A stretch of 64,000 nucleotides of DNA from Ancistrus triradiatus (Eukaryota; Chordata; Actinopteri; Siluriformes; Loricariidae): positions 248,001-312,000 of the forward strand of contig JAJAGP010000352.1 in NCBI GenBank assembly GCA_025084515.1, in the 5' to 3' direction. The notes beneath the pieces are model-generated. The model worked only from the letters and a program-made list of their open reading frames with translations, had not been told where the DNA came from and did no database searches. Below, one piece after another: positions 1-11,553 of this stretch (position 1 is its first letter; each line of letters starts with the position of its first letter). The position numbers and the translations under genes are program-made.

Positions 1-56
1 TCCCCTCCACATGAAGTAGATTTTTACTGTTATAAAAATCTAATCTTCTCTTACAG

Positions 57-3000
57 GCGTCATGCCGAAATCCAAAGAGAGGCCCTTTCTGCAGAAACAA
101 TGAAGTCAAATATTTAAAAAGATAAACTCTCCGATTGAGTTGGCTGATGTTCTTCTTGAGGATAATTTAATATCTACTGAAGTGTACAGTAAAATCAAAA
201 ACCTACAAACTAGCCATGAGCAAATGCGTGCAATTTATGTCTGTCTGAACAATACCAAAGCCTGTGAGCGTGCATATGAGTGGATGAAGGAAAATGAGCC
301 TGATCTGCTTGAAGACCTGGGTAAGACCTATTCAGTGCAATACAGATTCTGTTATTATTAGCAATACAGGTGAGCCCCACTATCTGAACTCCTGCTCTGA
401 AATATGAGATATTCTTACCCTCTGCTTGAAGCCTAGCTAGTGGAGTTCAGCTGTATTGATTGTTGCCATTAACATCGATGTATCTCAGACTAAATGAAGG
501 CAGATTATTGTTTTCATACAGAAAAGAACAGCGAGAGTGAGTATGGACCACCTGATGGTAAGATTTATCTTGTATCGCTCGTATTTCTTGTTTTATATGG
601 CTGAAATACATTTCTGATAGTAGTTGTCCAATTTCTACCTTATGTACATGCACAGGAAAGAGGCCGAGAAGCCAGACTGATAAAGCCATGGACGAAACTG
701 ATAATCTCAGCTCATCAAGTAAGAATATTATCATTCCAAATAACACATTATTAAACATTTAGTGCTGCTGAATGTATAGGAATAAATCAGAAATATGAAA
801 CCATGGCTGCACAAAGGACATGGCTCCAGCACCAACTGTTTAATCACATTCAATAAAGCTGGTCATTCTGGCTCTGAGGAGGATGGGCCATGCAGTAAGG
901 CAGCTATCAGTTGTCCACTTCAAATATATAGAGACACGACTGTAGTTAGAGACAAGACTGTTTAATGGAAAGTGTAAGGAATTATTTCTTACATTCCCAA
1001 AATTCCTAGATTCATGGCCAATCCACTTTTAACCTAAACAGAGCAAACTCTGCCTGGGAATGTAGAAAGCAAAAGTAACCATAAAGCATCCAATATCTCT
1101 AAAACCACCAGCGAATGGCATGTAGTAACTCTAATATGAGCCACTAATTAATTTAATGACTCTAATGATGTTAATTTATGAATTTTGAAGTTGGTATAAT
1201 TTTGTGCTGTTTATAAAGAGGAAACCTTCTCAGGAAATGTTTGCTATATTTTATTATAAGTCTGCGCACAGTTACAGCATAATGGTCACCACATCAAACG
1301 TTTTTAGGACCTGAAAAATCCCATTCACACAGCACACGATCAGTTTCTCTGGTAACTTGCTAAAATGGGGGATAAGTTCTATTTATATAGACATTATAGC
1401 ATCATGCTTCTGAGTTTTTTTTTCTTGTGAAAAATTTTGAATGGAAATAATGCTTTTTGTTTTAAAAGCATACAATGAGTACATAAATCAGATATAACTG
1501 CAAAATTTAGCCAGATTCCATGTGATCATATGTATCATACATGATTAATTACATGTGAAATATATGTCTCTATCTAAAACAGATCTAAAGGCATTTCTCA
1601 AGGAGTGTAACACCTTTGCCAAGCTGGAAAAATGGGTCTCAGATCCCAAAAACAGCCAACATGTGATTAATAAACTGAAGAAGAAGCTTGCCAAGGGTGA
1701 AATGGAGGCTCTGGAAAAAGAACTGAAGGATAAGAAGCTGAAGAAATTTCTATGCTTCAATGAAAATGATGTCACTAAGATTAACAGTGACAGAAGCCTC
1801 AAGTCGTTTCTTGAAGCCACTAAAGATGCAAAATTTCCAGTTAAACTTATTAGCATGCTTTTTGAAAAGATCAGAGGCTACGCATCACCAGTCAATGATA
1901 TCCCATTGGAGGACAACTCTGGAAGCTACATTGATGACGACGAGAGCACAGATGTGTATGAGAATGATTTATCCAGCAGTGGATACGGATCATCCTTTAG
2001 CACAAGTTTAAACATCGACCAGCCACAAAATAATGACCATTTTCTGTTTGATATTGAGAAAAAATCCAGCGAGAGCCCAGCCAAAAACGTTCCTGTAAAT
2101 GAAACCATGGCTAGTCAGGTCATTCAGGGTGAAACAAACGGTCATTTTGACACAGAGGCCCTCAACACTGGGCCACCTCTCAGCAATGTGGCAGCAGATG
2201 CTCCTGTGCAAAATGTAGGACTTCAAGATGTACACGAGAGTAAAAACTGTCCTTTAGCAAAGGTTGCCGAGACAGATGGGCCACCACAAACACCAGCTAT
2301 TAAACATGCAGAGGCTTTAGCTTATAATCATGGGCAAAATGAACCAACCAACCAGCAACAGCCTGAGATAAATGATGATATGCCATTAGACAAATCCATA
2401 GACAAGCAGGAAAGTGCTGAAAATCATTGCAGAATTCTCGTTGGTGATCTCTGCCAAAAAGAGCCATTTGACCGACTTGACAAGCCACGTGACATCGGTT
2501 CTGCACCAACAGAGGAGGCCATGGACTTTGAGGATGAAACAAACATGCATTTTGACACTGGAACACTCAACATGGAGCAGTTTTCCTCCAGCACTCCTGT
2601 GCAAGGTTTAGGTCTCCAAGATAAACACAAGAGTCCTATCTATCCAAAGCATGCAAATGTGCTCCCTGTTAATCTTGAGCAAAATAAACCAGTCATTCAG
2701 TTACAGGCTGAAAACAATGATGATACACCACTACACAAATCCACAGGCTCACAGGAAAGTGCAGAAAACGATTGCTTCACACAGTTTGAGAAGATAGACA
2801 TGCCACCACAAAGGTCAGATTTGAAAAAGCAAACAAATCGTCTTGATCATGAAATCTGCCCAAATGGGCCAACCATCCCAAACAGGCATTTTGACACAGA
2901 GACACTCAACGCTGGGTCACCTCTCTACAATGTGGCAGCAGATGTTCCTGTGCAAAATGTGGGTCTTACACCTGGGCAAAATGAACCATTCATCCAGCAA

Positions 3001-4374
3001 CAACCTGAAATAAACAATGATTTGCCATTAGAAAAATCAATAGACAAACAAAGTGCTGAAAACCACTGCTTCTCAGAGTTTGCGAAAACAGGACCACTCG
3101 ACAAGACAAGTGGCAACGATGCTACAACAGCAGAGGAGGAAATGGATACTGAGGTACGTCTGGATGAACCAAACAGGCATTTTGACACAGAGACACGCAA
3201 CACTGAACACTTTCCCTCCAGCACTTCAGTTGTGTTAGCAGATGCTCCTGTGCAAAAATTTGTTGATGAGACAGATGGGCCACCACAAACATCAGCTGTT
3301 AAACATACAGATGCTCTAGCTTATAATCTTGGGCAAAATGAACTATTCATCCAGCAACAGCCTGAAGTAAATGATGCTATGCCATTGGACAAATCCATAG
3401 GCATGCAGGAAAGTGCTGAAAACCATTGCAGATTTCTCAGTGGTGACCTCTGCCAGAAAGAGCCATTTGACCAACTTCACAAGACAAGTTACAAAAATGC
3501 TACATCAACAATGGAGGCTGAGCACTTTTCCTCCGGCACTTTAGCAGTGGTAGCAGTCACTCCTTTGCAAAATGTAGGTCTTCAAGATAAACACAATTGT
3601 GAAAACATTCCTTTAACCAATGTTGCTGGCACAGATGGGTCATCACACACATCCATTCCAGAGCATGCAGATGTTCTCCCAGGTAATCTTGGACAACATA
3701 AACCATTCAACCAGTTACAGGCTGAAAACAGTGACGATACGCCACTAACGAAAACCATGGACATTCAGAATGTTTGTGAGCCAAACAAGCCCACATCTGT
3801 GGTAATGAAAGGCCAGACCGAAGTACCAGCCACAGTCTGTTCAGAACCAGGTCAGTTCCTGCAATCCAGTTTCTCTAGCACACCTTTAAATGGCTCGAAG
3901 CAAAGAAAAGATGACAGGAAGAAACAGCTAACACAAAATAAACTTGACAAAAAAAAAGGCAGAGACAGCATGTTTAAGAACTGGGCAATGGAAAAATGCA
4001 GAGCTAATGGTGAGGAAGGGTTAAAGAAAGAGTATTTCTCAATTATAAACAGTGCAGAACATGACGAGTACCAATTTTTGGTAGGCGAAAAAGTCTGGGT
4101 GTATGAAAACCCAAAAAAGGATGAACGGCAAATCATTGTTTTTTCGAATGAGAAAAAAATCTCTAGCAAAACCAAAATCCTGGCCCATTATCAAATGTTT
4201 GTGTGTGGCATTGAGAACGCGGTAATCTTAGGTCAGGAAAAGCAGGAGATCGGCCTTGATATGTCTAAAGTACCAGTAGCTCAGTGCTTAAAGTTTCTTT
4301 CAGAAGCCTTCGTCCCCACTCTTGCAGTGTTCAAGAACATGCAGAGAACAAATGAGTTGGACCCTCTTCTCTAG
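57..4374 (+). CDS. CARD-containing repeat protein, uncharacterised (left part of gene may lie outside window)
   Basis: I rebuilt four exons with matching phases: 57-320, 522-557, 656-718 and 1583-4374. All junctions are phase 1, and the stop is TAG at 4372-4374. The first exon encodes a helical segment with the look of a CARD (ELADVLLEDNLIS, then EVYSKIKN, TSHEQMRAIY, ending NEPDLLEDLG), as in fish NLR or caspase adaptors. The short exons are Ser/Glu-rich linkers. The last exon begins with about 100 charged helical residues. About 600 residues of low-complexity, Gln/Asn/Asp-rich sequence follow, with degenerate repeats (HFDTE, PVQNVGL, GQNEPFIQQQPE, SAENHC). It ends in about 130 ordered-looking residues (from about 3970) that I do not recognise. 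Oddity: TGA at 101-103 is in frame between an ATG at 62 and the CARD core. Either the true splice acceptor lies after it (AG at 104-105 or 120-121) or this allele is broken. The last exon could also start independently at ATG 1564. An inflammasome or apoptosis adaptor role is inference from the CARD alone. Confidence 0.6.
101..103 (+). other. In-frame TGA upstream of the CARD core
   Basis: Reading the CARD frame backwards gives an ATG at 62-64, thirteen sense codons, then TGA at 101-103, then an open frame into the CARD. A TGG-to-TGA change would explain it, since a Trp would sit naturally there. An acceptor downstream of the TGA would make it intronic instead. The pyrimidine run CCCTTTCTGCAG at 83-94 favours an acceptor at 94 or just after it. 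Confidence 0.6.
859..894 (+). other. Possible cryptic or alternative 36-nt exon
   Basis: An AG at 857-858 and a GTAAGG donor at 895 enclose 36 nt that would insert in phase 1-1 between the exons ending at 718 and starting at 1583. The encoded stretch (GHSGSEEDGPC) resembles the 36-nt exon at 522-557 (NSESEYGPPDG). That suggests a duplicated linker exon. The polypyrimidine tract upstream is poor, so usage is uncertain. Confidence 0.3.
2143..3480 (+). repeat. Degenerate intragenic coding repeats in the CARD-repeat gene
   Basis: The HFDT-coding motif starts at 2143, 2548, 2887 and 3178 (spacings 405, 339 and 291 nt). The S-A-E-N-H/D-C motif starts at about 2412, 2758, 3052 and 3412. Between them recur Gln-rich blocks of the form GQNEPxxQQQPE and a PLDKSID block. 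Order is kept but lengths drift, so this is an old in-frame tandem amplification eroded by indels. Confidence 0.7.
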
Positions 4375-4555
4375 GAATGGTTAAATATCCAAACCTGTAA
4401 TCTATGAACCCACTGTACAATCTGCTTGTTATGATGGGACCAGTGTATCAATTCTTCCACTGTGTTTGTTTCGCTAGTCTTATAACTGCATCTGTCTTTG
4501 CTTTTTTTTACTTTTACTTTTCTGCTACTGATCAAAAGTCTGTGTTTGTTTAGAA

Positions 4556-4561
4556 AATAAA
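4556..4561 (+). terminator. Poly(A) signal of the CARD-repeat gene
   Basis: AATAAA lies 182 nt after the TAG stop, giving a short 3' UTR. No competing canonical signal lies between. Confidence 0.6.
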
Positions 4562-5562
4562 AGACACAGAAACTTGCTGTTTGGTTTCCATATCATTTCT
4601 TCATTACACTTGCCATGGTTGGCTCAGAGCGTAGCGATGCACTGAATGCAATTTTCTTGGCTGATTCCAATTTCCGATTTTTTTTTAAACACATGACCAG
4701 GGGACTCCAATTTTGGCCAATTCTGATTGTCTTTCTGTCTTTGATCCTGGCTTTGCATTCTTGCTAGCTTTAGCTTTAACCTCTTTGCCTTTGTTTTGTC
4801 AAATTCCACATATTCAGTGGGGTGATGCTGTTTTAAAGGATCACAACGTACGGTATATGAGGCTGATCAGCCAGTTACCAGTCATGGCCAATCATGCCAA
4901 AAAAACACCAGCCGATTGATTGGTGCATCACTACCAGAGAGCAGAGAAGAATCCTGAAGAAGCAGGACTCGGGGGTTGTAGAGTTTATTCAATGATCATG
5001 CAAACAAACAAGAGATGTTAGCTTGGAGTCAAGCAGTCCAGTCCAGGAACAAATTAGACATTAGAAAAATTAGAGATCACCTTCCGATACCCAGGTCTTG
5101 GAAATGTTGGATGCCAGCATTTGGCAGTTCCAAGCAGTCATTTTATGCAGTGTTGAAAGCTGAAAATTGAAAATGCTGCATGTAGTAACTACTTACTCAG
5201 TATTAGCATTGTCTACATACTCATACACACAAAGACCACTATAGATCTAATTCGGTGTTTACAAATTGCCATTTCATTGAGTTATTGCTGTGATTTTGTC
5301 TTTCATTGCATTTAATTAATAAGAATAGCTTCTTATGCTTATAGGAATCCCATTTCTGTTTGAGACTTTATTTACATAAAACAAGCTTACTGGTGGCAGG
5401 CAGAGCTCATCTCAGATAAGGAGGCTGGTTTTAGTGTTCATATTTGTTTTAAATTAACTGGTTTCCCTGATTCTCCAGTCACAAAGGAATCAGGTGATGC
5501 AATGTTCTTTCATTCTAAAGCCATAATCCGCCATAACTGTGTTCCCTTCACCTTGTCCCTGT

Positions 5563-5690
5563 AGCCGCCCTCATCAGATATAAAATCATGATGCTCGCCT
5601 ACAAAGCCAAAAATGGACCAGCGCGTTCTTATCTAACATCCAGTGGATGTCCGGTTGGCTAAGCCTCATGCTGTCTTCCAGCATCACCTC
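5563..5690 (+). mobile_element. LINE reverse-transcriptase C-terminal fragment (L2/CR1-like)
   Basis: Translation of the + strand gives IKIMMLAYKAKNGPARSYL. It resembles the conserved stretch after the reverse-transcriptase core of fish L2/CR1/Rex LINEs (consensus like LLLTYKALNGLAPSYL). Stops and frame breaks follow at once, so it is a dead 5'-truncated copy. Confidence 0.4.
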
Positions 5691-6530
5691 TTCCCTAAGC
5701 ACTTAGGATGAGACTGAAACTGGACTTATAAGTTTAAAAAGCATACATGTGTGACATTAAACTGCCTAAGCATGGCAAAACAAAGCAAAAGTCAAACTGT
5801 CAGTATTGTACACATAGAGTAAGAGTATCCAAACATATTCAGAACTGTCCTGGGTGTGTTCCCACCATTTACCCTCTGAAATCCTGACCAGGATAACAGT
5901 TATTAAAGATAAACTAATGGACTGGTGCATTAGAAATGGTGGGGGTCATTCTGTGCCCTAGTATGTGCTATATTATGTAAATTAACACCTTAGTACTGTT
6001 ACGTGATAAATTCCATATATCCGATTGGGTAAAATTTATATTTTCTGTTTTATACCATGTTGCATACACTCCATAATAGAGAGGGTATACATTTGAATAT
6101 TCCACATTGATATGTGATGCTATGCTAACATATTTATGCCCTAAATACGGCCACACCACTGTTTCTGTAGTTATATTTTTGCTTCACAATATACTTGAGA
6201 ACCATCCTACCTAACAATAGTTTTAGACTTTCATTAGTGTGAAGATAAATAGCTTGATTTTACCAAGACAAGCTAACCTTTTAGCTAAAATGAATTAAGG
6301 AACATTCCTGTTACCTCTCATCCTTGTGACACTTTTCCTTGCCACAATCACCTCTGGCTGCTCATTTAGGGTTCTAGGCTCGGCTCTCTGCAAAGACATT
6401 GCAGGAATGTCCAGTTAAATGCGACTGTAACGGGGGCATCCCTGGTCTGTGTCACATGACACAGCTCCCATTCCTGAGAGGGGACTGTAACTTCTGAACC
6501 CAAGACAGTTGATAATTGCTATAACAAACT

Positions 6531-6657
6531 AGCTCTCTTGGCATACTGGCACTATTAAATCTGGCTCTCTTACCGCATTGGCACTGATAAGTCCAGATCT
6601 TGGTTCACTGGCACTGGTATATCCAAGTATCTTGGTATACTTGCACTGTTGAGTCCA
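6531..6657. repeat. Short degenerate tandem repeat, about 32-bp unit
   Basis: Four successive units share a core of the form CTTGG-ATACTGGCACT followed by a TCC or TCT end. Divergence between units is high. Confidence 0.45.
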
Positions 6658-7183
6658 ACTCTCTCCCTAAGCATATCCCACTTTGTCTGGATGCCAATGC
6701 CGGCCAGTTCCTTTAATGGTTAGTAATGTCCCCTAGTGGTGCAAACCGGTATTTACAGTAGCCAGAGAAAAGCGAAGTGCTCAGATTCATCTGGCTACAG
6801 GTAAAAATTAAGCAGCACTCGCCATATTTAAGGGGTCCTTTTGAAAATGGGGGGTGGGCATGAGTTGCGACACATACACTAGTGGTAACCCCATTACAGA
6901 GCTAAATAAATAAACTGACATGAATGTATTCAAACTGAAGGTCGTTTTTCCCCATCGGAACAATCTAAACCCAACGTTTACAACTCGAAAATGAAGAAAT
7001 GCTCAAGCAAGACCTTTCAGTTTATTAAGAACACACATTGTATCTATGCGTCATGAAAAGAAAACTAGAACTAAACCACACAACTAAAACGAGAACTCCA
7101 AGAAAACAATGCTAAATAAAATGGTGCTGCATTGAGTATACCATTAACACAGGGCACTGACTATCCACCAGATTCACAACGAT

Positions 7184-7193
7184 GCGTATAAAT
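7184..7193 (+). promoter_or_regulatory. Isolated TATA box, possible orphan promoter
   Basis: CGTATAAATAGCG matches a strong TATA box. A pyrimidine-rich stretch that could serve as initiator follows about 25-35 nt downstream, then an ATG at 7239 opening a 34-codon frame and another at 7253 opening an 88-codon frame. I recognise neither product. It may be the promoter of a decayed LTR or other mobile element. Confidence 0.3.
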
Positions 7194-7639
7194 AGCGACG
7201 GCATGCCAGCTCTGTTCCTTCCCTCCGTTTCAGTCTCATATGTTTTTGAAGGTTGAAAAGGGAGATGCTCTGGGCAGACAGAAGCAGAGACCTGACCATC
7301 AGTCTGGAAGCTACAGCGTCTTGGCCAAAAATAGCACTGTACTCTCCTGAACTAATCAAATGCATGCCTCACAAATATGAACCATCTGCTCTGGTTAACA
7401 GACGGCTCGAGATCCAGTTCAAGGCTAAACTGTGTGAGTGTACCAAAGGAAAGCCCTGCGACCAGGTTTGGGTGTGTCATGTAGCATCAGTTTTTGGTTT
7501 GTATTTGGTGGTCTACTAAGCCTTAATGGAATCAGTGGGTCAGTTTTGCTTCTATTGTTCAGCTTCAGATGATCATTTTGGCGTTTGAAGACGCGGATTG
7601 GCTGGAGGTTTGTTGCTGGCTTGTAGAGGTTATGCGGCA

Positions 7640-8310
7640 ACAGAATTGTTGGTTAACGATACAATGAAGGTGAGAATGGAGAGGGTTTGTTGTTTTATTA
7701 AACCATAAAGAGCTGCAGGATTGGGTTTGATGGTTAACTGGACCATTAAGGGAATGCAAGATTGGGCCTCTTGGTTTATGAGACGATAGAGGGATGTAGG
7801 ACTGAGTTTGCAGGCAAGTGAACCATTAAGGGGGTGTATGAACCTTACAGGGTCTACAGGGTTGTATTTGTTGGGTAACAGGACCATCATAAAAGCTGAG
7901 GGATTGGGTTTGTTGAGTACCTGAACCTTAGAAAGGCTGAGGGATTGGGTTTGTTGAGTACCTGAACCTTAGAAAGGCTGAGGGATTGGGTTTGTTGAGT
8001 ACCTGAACCTTAATAGAGGCTACCGGATTGGTTGTGTTTGTTAACGGAACCTTCAAAAAGGCTGCAGGATTTATTTTGTTGTTCACTGAACAGTAAAAGG
8101 GTTGCAAGATGGAGTTTGTTGGTGACTTGACCCCACAGGGCAGCTACAAGGTTGGATTTAGTGTTAGGTGACCCCTCTAACCATACAGACGCTGCTGGCT
8201 TGTGTTTGCTGTTCTACAGAACTGTACTGACTTAGTCGCTTTACCGAACTGCCGGGGCAGTTTTAATCGAGCCTTAGAGGGGCTGCTGGATCGTTTTTGT
8301 TGTTCTTCAT
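7640..8310. repeat. 41-bp minisatellite 3' of ypel5
   Basis: Three near-identical 41-bp units begin at 7895, 7936 and 7977 (core GGGATTGGGTTTGTTGAGTA). Degenerate units of similar length extend on both sides, roughly 7640-8310, each with a GGATTGGGTTTGTTG-like start and a variant of GAACCTTA. It lies within 150 nt of the ypel5 stop, so it may be transcribed as part of that gene's 3' UTR. Confidence 0.75.
8070..8075 (-). terminator. ypel5: Candidate ypel5 poly(A) signal inside the minisatellite
   Basis: TTTATT on the + strand reads AATAAA on the minus strand, about 380 nt after the stop and within a repeat unit. A second one lies near 7693 in another unit. Confidence 0.35.
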
Positions 8311-8454
8311 CAGTCTCTAAGCAGGGCCGGACCGGCTCGTGAGAAGACGACGCTTTGTTCAGATGTTCAGATCGTGTTTGGACGCGGCAGTGACTGAAAT
8401 GAGCAGCGTGACAGAGAGAGATTCAGAGAGTGAAACTGAGAGAGAGGGAGGGAT

Positions 8455-9753
8455 TCAGGAGGCGTCAGACGGCACGTGCTCCTCGAATCCCTCGCTCTCT
8501 CTGACCAGCGCCCTCTCCAGGATGACGCGCCCTTCTTTGTAGCGCTGGCTGTCCTCGGTAGCAAACTCGTAGATCCACCCCAGCTTGCTGTTGCAGTTTT
8601 TACAGCTCACGTCGCGCACCATGTGCCGCCCCGTCAGCATCACGCGGTCCTGCACCTCGCTGTACTGCAGGTTCACCACCTGGGGGAGAACGAGAACCTG
8701 TTCACTGGGAGAAGCAGCCTTGTGCAAAAAGAGTATGTTTCAATTTATGAAGAGAGGTTACACAATCCTTTAAACTGCAAACTTTACTTTCACATTACCA
8801 AGTCGATTAAGTTCCGAGGCCTTGGATAGGGTGGAATGTCAGAATTCGAGCTTAATTGGCTCCAGAAGGCAACCCCGATTTGTTTGACGGCAGAATCAAA
8901 TTTCCCCATAAGAAGGAATGTAAACAGGATTAATCCGTTCCTTACCCCTGAATGATTGTTTTTTAGGCCTATACTCGTATGGAATGAATGAATAAAACCA
9001 CAAATTATGCAAAGGAATGTATATTTATGTACAATGCATAAAATCAGTAACAGACCAGTCGATGTCCGAGTTGTCAGAGGAAAGACGCGTTCAAAATTCC
9101 GAGGTTCCACGGTATTTTGTAATAACTTTCCTAACCTTTTACATGTTGCAGAAATGTCATATTTAAGTTACAGTGGAACCTCGGAATTTGAGAGCTTCTG
9201 ACATAGAACGGCCTGTTCTTTGGCCCCCACATTCGAACAAAAATTCCGACTTCGAACATCGGCACCATAAAGAGAACACTACGTTGTTTTTTAACCCAGG
9301 ACGTTCTCGCTGTGAGGCGACAGCGCTACCCACCGAGCCACCCGAAGATTCACGTGCGACTTCTCCTTTCCAAAGGACATGACTCAAGAAGCAATCTGAG
9401 CACAAAAAACCCTGGACCAGGGCCTAAATCGAGGTAAAGCTACTAGAATAAAGCATTTTGTTCATGCCGTGTTTATCAATCAGCACAGTGTTGTAATGGC
9501 TATAATTACTCTGTATTGTTACTGATCTTTGAATATAGGGAACACCGAATAAGGAACAGGTTCAGACTCAGTGTTGGCTAAAGAGCCGAACCCTTAGAGG
9601 GGAGAGCAGGACCTTGTTGAAGAGGAAGGCACGTCCGGTTGCTCCGGTGAAGCGTGTGGAGATGAGCTCGGACCGGTTTGTCAGGATGGTGTCGCAGTTG
9701 GCACAGGAGAAGAGGCGTGTGCCCCCGATGTGGTCCAGGAAGATACGACCCAT
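8455..9753 (-). CDS. ypel5: YPEL5, yippee-like protein 5
   Basis: Two coding exons on the minus strand, 9753-9613 (47 codons) and 8679-8455 (74 codons plus stop), join in phase 0. The donor is GT at 9612-9611 and the acceptor AG at 8681-8680. The 121-aa product starts MGRIFLDHIGGTRLFSC and ends EGFEEHVPSDAS, matching vertebrate YPEL5 almost residue for residue. The Yippee zinc fold is intact: CANC near residue 20 and CKNC in the second exon supply the four metal-binding cysteines. Family knowledge: YPEL5 binds RANBP9/RANBP10 and belongs to the CTLH (GID-like) E3 ubiquitin-ligase assembly. It is linked to spindle and centrosome functions. The ATG sits ten bases after a CTGCTAG acceptor-like site, so at least one upstream noncoding exon is expected. 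Confidence 0.97.
8809..9260. mobile_element. Adjoining MITE copies inside the ypel5 intron
   Basis: One copy runs from a CCGAGG-type end near 8814 to CCGAGGTTCCACGGTA at about 9100-9115. A second starts at about 9171 with CAGTGGAACCTCGG and continues through CTTTGGCCCCCACATTCGAA. The CAGTGGAACCTCGG terminus is widespread in fish genomes. I see no transposase. Related ends occur near 28728, 34813, 35668 and 35996. Confidence 0.5.
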
Positions 9754-10611
9754 CTCGCTGCTAGCAGGGAGAGAAATGGCGGCGATCAGAGACAGGATCT
9801 GCAAACTCCCTGAACATGAACAGACAGAACAATACAACATGAACAATGCTGGGAAAAAGGCTAATGGTACTCCAGTCTAAAGTCTAAAACCAGTACGCCT
9901 CCAGAACAACCCAAAAACAACAACATTAATAATAATAATTAAAAAATCTCTCTACATGGACAAACACTACCAAAACTAAATACTGTAATAGATATGACTA
10001 TTATTAAAATATATTTAATATTTTTCCATTCTACCTGCAGAGGCTTTCTTTCTTCCAGTCAAAAATAAATAAATTATTAAAATAAAATATATACAATAAA
10101 TAAATACGACCTAGCAATAAATAACAAAAACATTATTGTGAACTTAAATTAAATATGCTGCAAAATGTACTAATCAATAAACAATTATTTTAACAATCCA
10201 TATAATTATTATGTATTTCAACAAAAACCTCCTGGACCAATGAATTTAATTACTTAATAAATTTCAGGCCATGTTTAATAATACTTACTCATTGGCATTC
10301 ATATATTTAATTCATTATTTAATTTTGAACAAAGAACCCTCCATATCTGTCTGCTGTCCAAGATAAAGACAATTATAACCTTCAGCAAAACTAAAACTTA
10401 TTAATTTGATATTTCTGCCACCATGCCTACGATTGCTGTTAATGTAAATATTTTACATGAAGTTAAAAGTAGTTTTATATTACATTCTTTCTTTAATTTA
10501 TTTTTATTATATTCTCTGTTTTACTTATGCTATTTAACTTCTGTGTATGTAAACCATTATTATAAATTCATTAATTAGCTCAGTTAGTTTAATTCTTACA
10601 TAAAACATCTA

Positions 10612-10745
10612 GGCTGCCCAAGGCAGTCGGGTCCCTTTTTGAGTCTTGGTGCTTCCAAAGGTTTAATCCTTATCATATTCAGGGAGTTTTTCCCTTGCCA
10701 CTGTTTCCTTAGGCTTGCTCATTTGGGGCTGTGGGTTAAAATATT
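10612..10745 (-). repeat. Reverse copy of the GGCGACAGTGGCAAGG dispersed repeat
   Basis: The complement of CTTGCCACTGTTTCCTTAGGC and flanking GAGTCTTGGT matches the repeat copies at 15205-15430 and 32290-32475. It lies in an AT-rich stretch upstream of ypel5 coding exon 1. Confidence 0.6.
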
Positions 10746-11553
10746 TATAAAGCTGGCATGCAACAAAAAGGTGCTACAGAAATAAATCTGAGCTTGACTT
10801 CAAGAAATGTTATATGTTCCCTATAAGTTATGAATAAATATAATGGATTAAGGTTTAATTAATATTAATTAGACTAGTATTTTACCATAAATCCCACTCT
10901 CAATACAAATATAAATATATGCATACATATAAAATGGACAATAAAAATAATGAATGAATAATATTGTCTCTACTGTGAAAAAAGATTAAAGGTGTACTAT
11001 GCAATTAAAATATATACAATTCTTTACATGGATTAAAAAAAAATTAAACAGATTGTATATTTTGGATATTTCTGCCATCATGTGCTTCCTAAAACAACAA
11101 CAATAAAAGGCAGCTTTCTTTATGTGGATTAGCAACAAAACAAAATATAGTTATACACTGTGTATTATAACAATTTCTTCCACTAAATTGTATGCTATTC
11201 TTACTACTACTACTACTCATAAAAGAAGCCTTAATTTACATGGATTAATATTAGGTCATATCAACACCGTAATTTATATATAATCACGTACCGTACAAAC
11301 ATCTTCCTTATCGCGATATTTAAAACCACATCGGCCAGCCTTACAAACAAATTGTTTTCAGTAAAGGCCATGAACATATGTACAGTTATACATTCAGCTG
11401 CTGTATCGAATTTATACAAAGAAAGTGAAATAAATCGTCGTTATTTAAATTTAGAAAGTGTAGTTGAAGTTTTATTCCGCATTATTACACTAAGAAAAAA
11501 GGCCAAGCTAACGGCTATGCTAACCAGCTGTCTGTTTGTTGACGACGTCTTAC

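Larger units (their letters stand above)
4580..7170. other. Intergenic stretch of degraded repeats
   Basis: I see no gene here. It holds a probable LINE fragment (5563-5690), a partial copy of a dispersed repeat near 6335-6367, a terminal motif of another repeat at about 6427, and short tandem copies at 6531-6657. The rest is unassigned AT-rich sequence. Confidence 0.5.

Noticed and set aside
100..117. ATG at 100 as start of the CARD protein
   Set aside because: It is out of frame with the CARD and stops after five codons.
447..758. 103-aa minus-strand ORF
   Set aside because: Antisense to introns and small exons of the CARD gene, with no family resemblance.
1545..4175. Several minus-strand and off-frame ORFs within the giant exon
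   Set aside because: Shadows of the long + strand frame. Their repetitive look follows from the coding repeats.
8476..8829. 117-aa plus-strand ORF with His/Val-rich sequence
   Set aside because: Antisense of the conserved ypel5 second coding exon.
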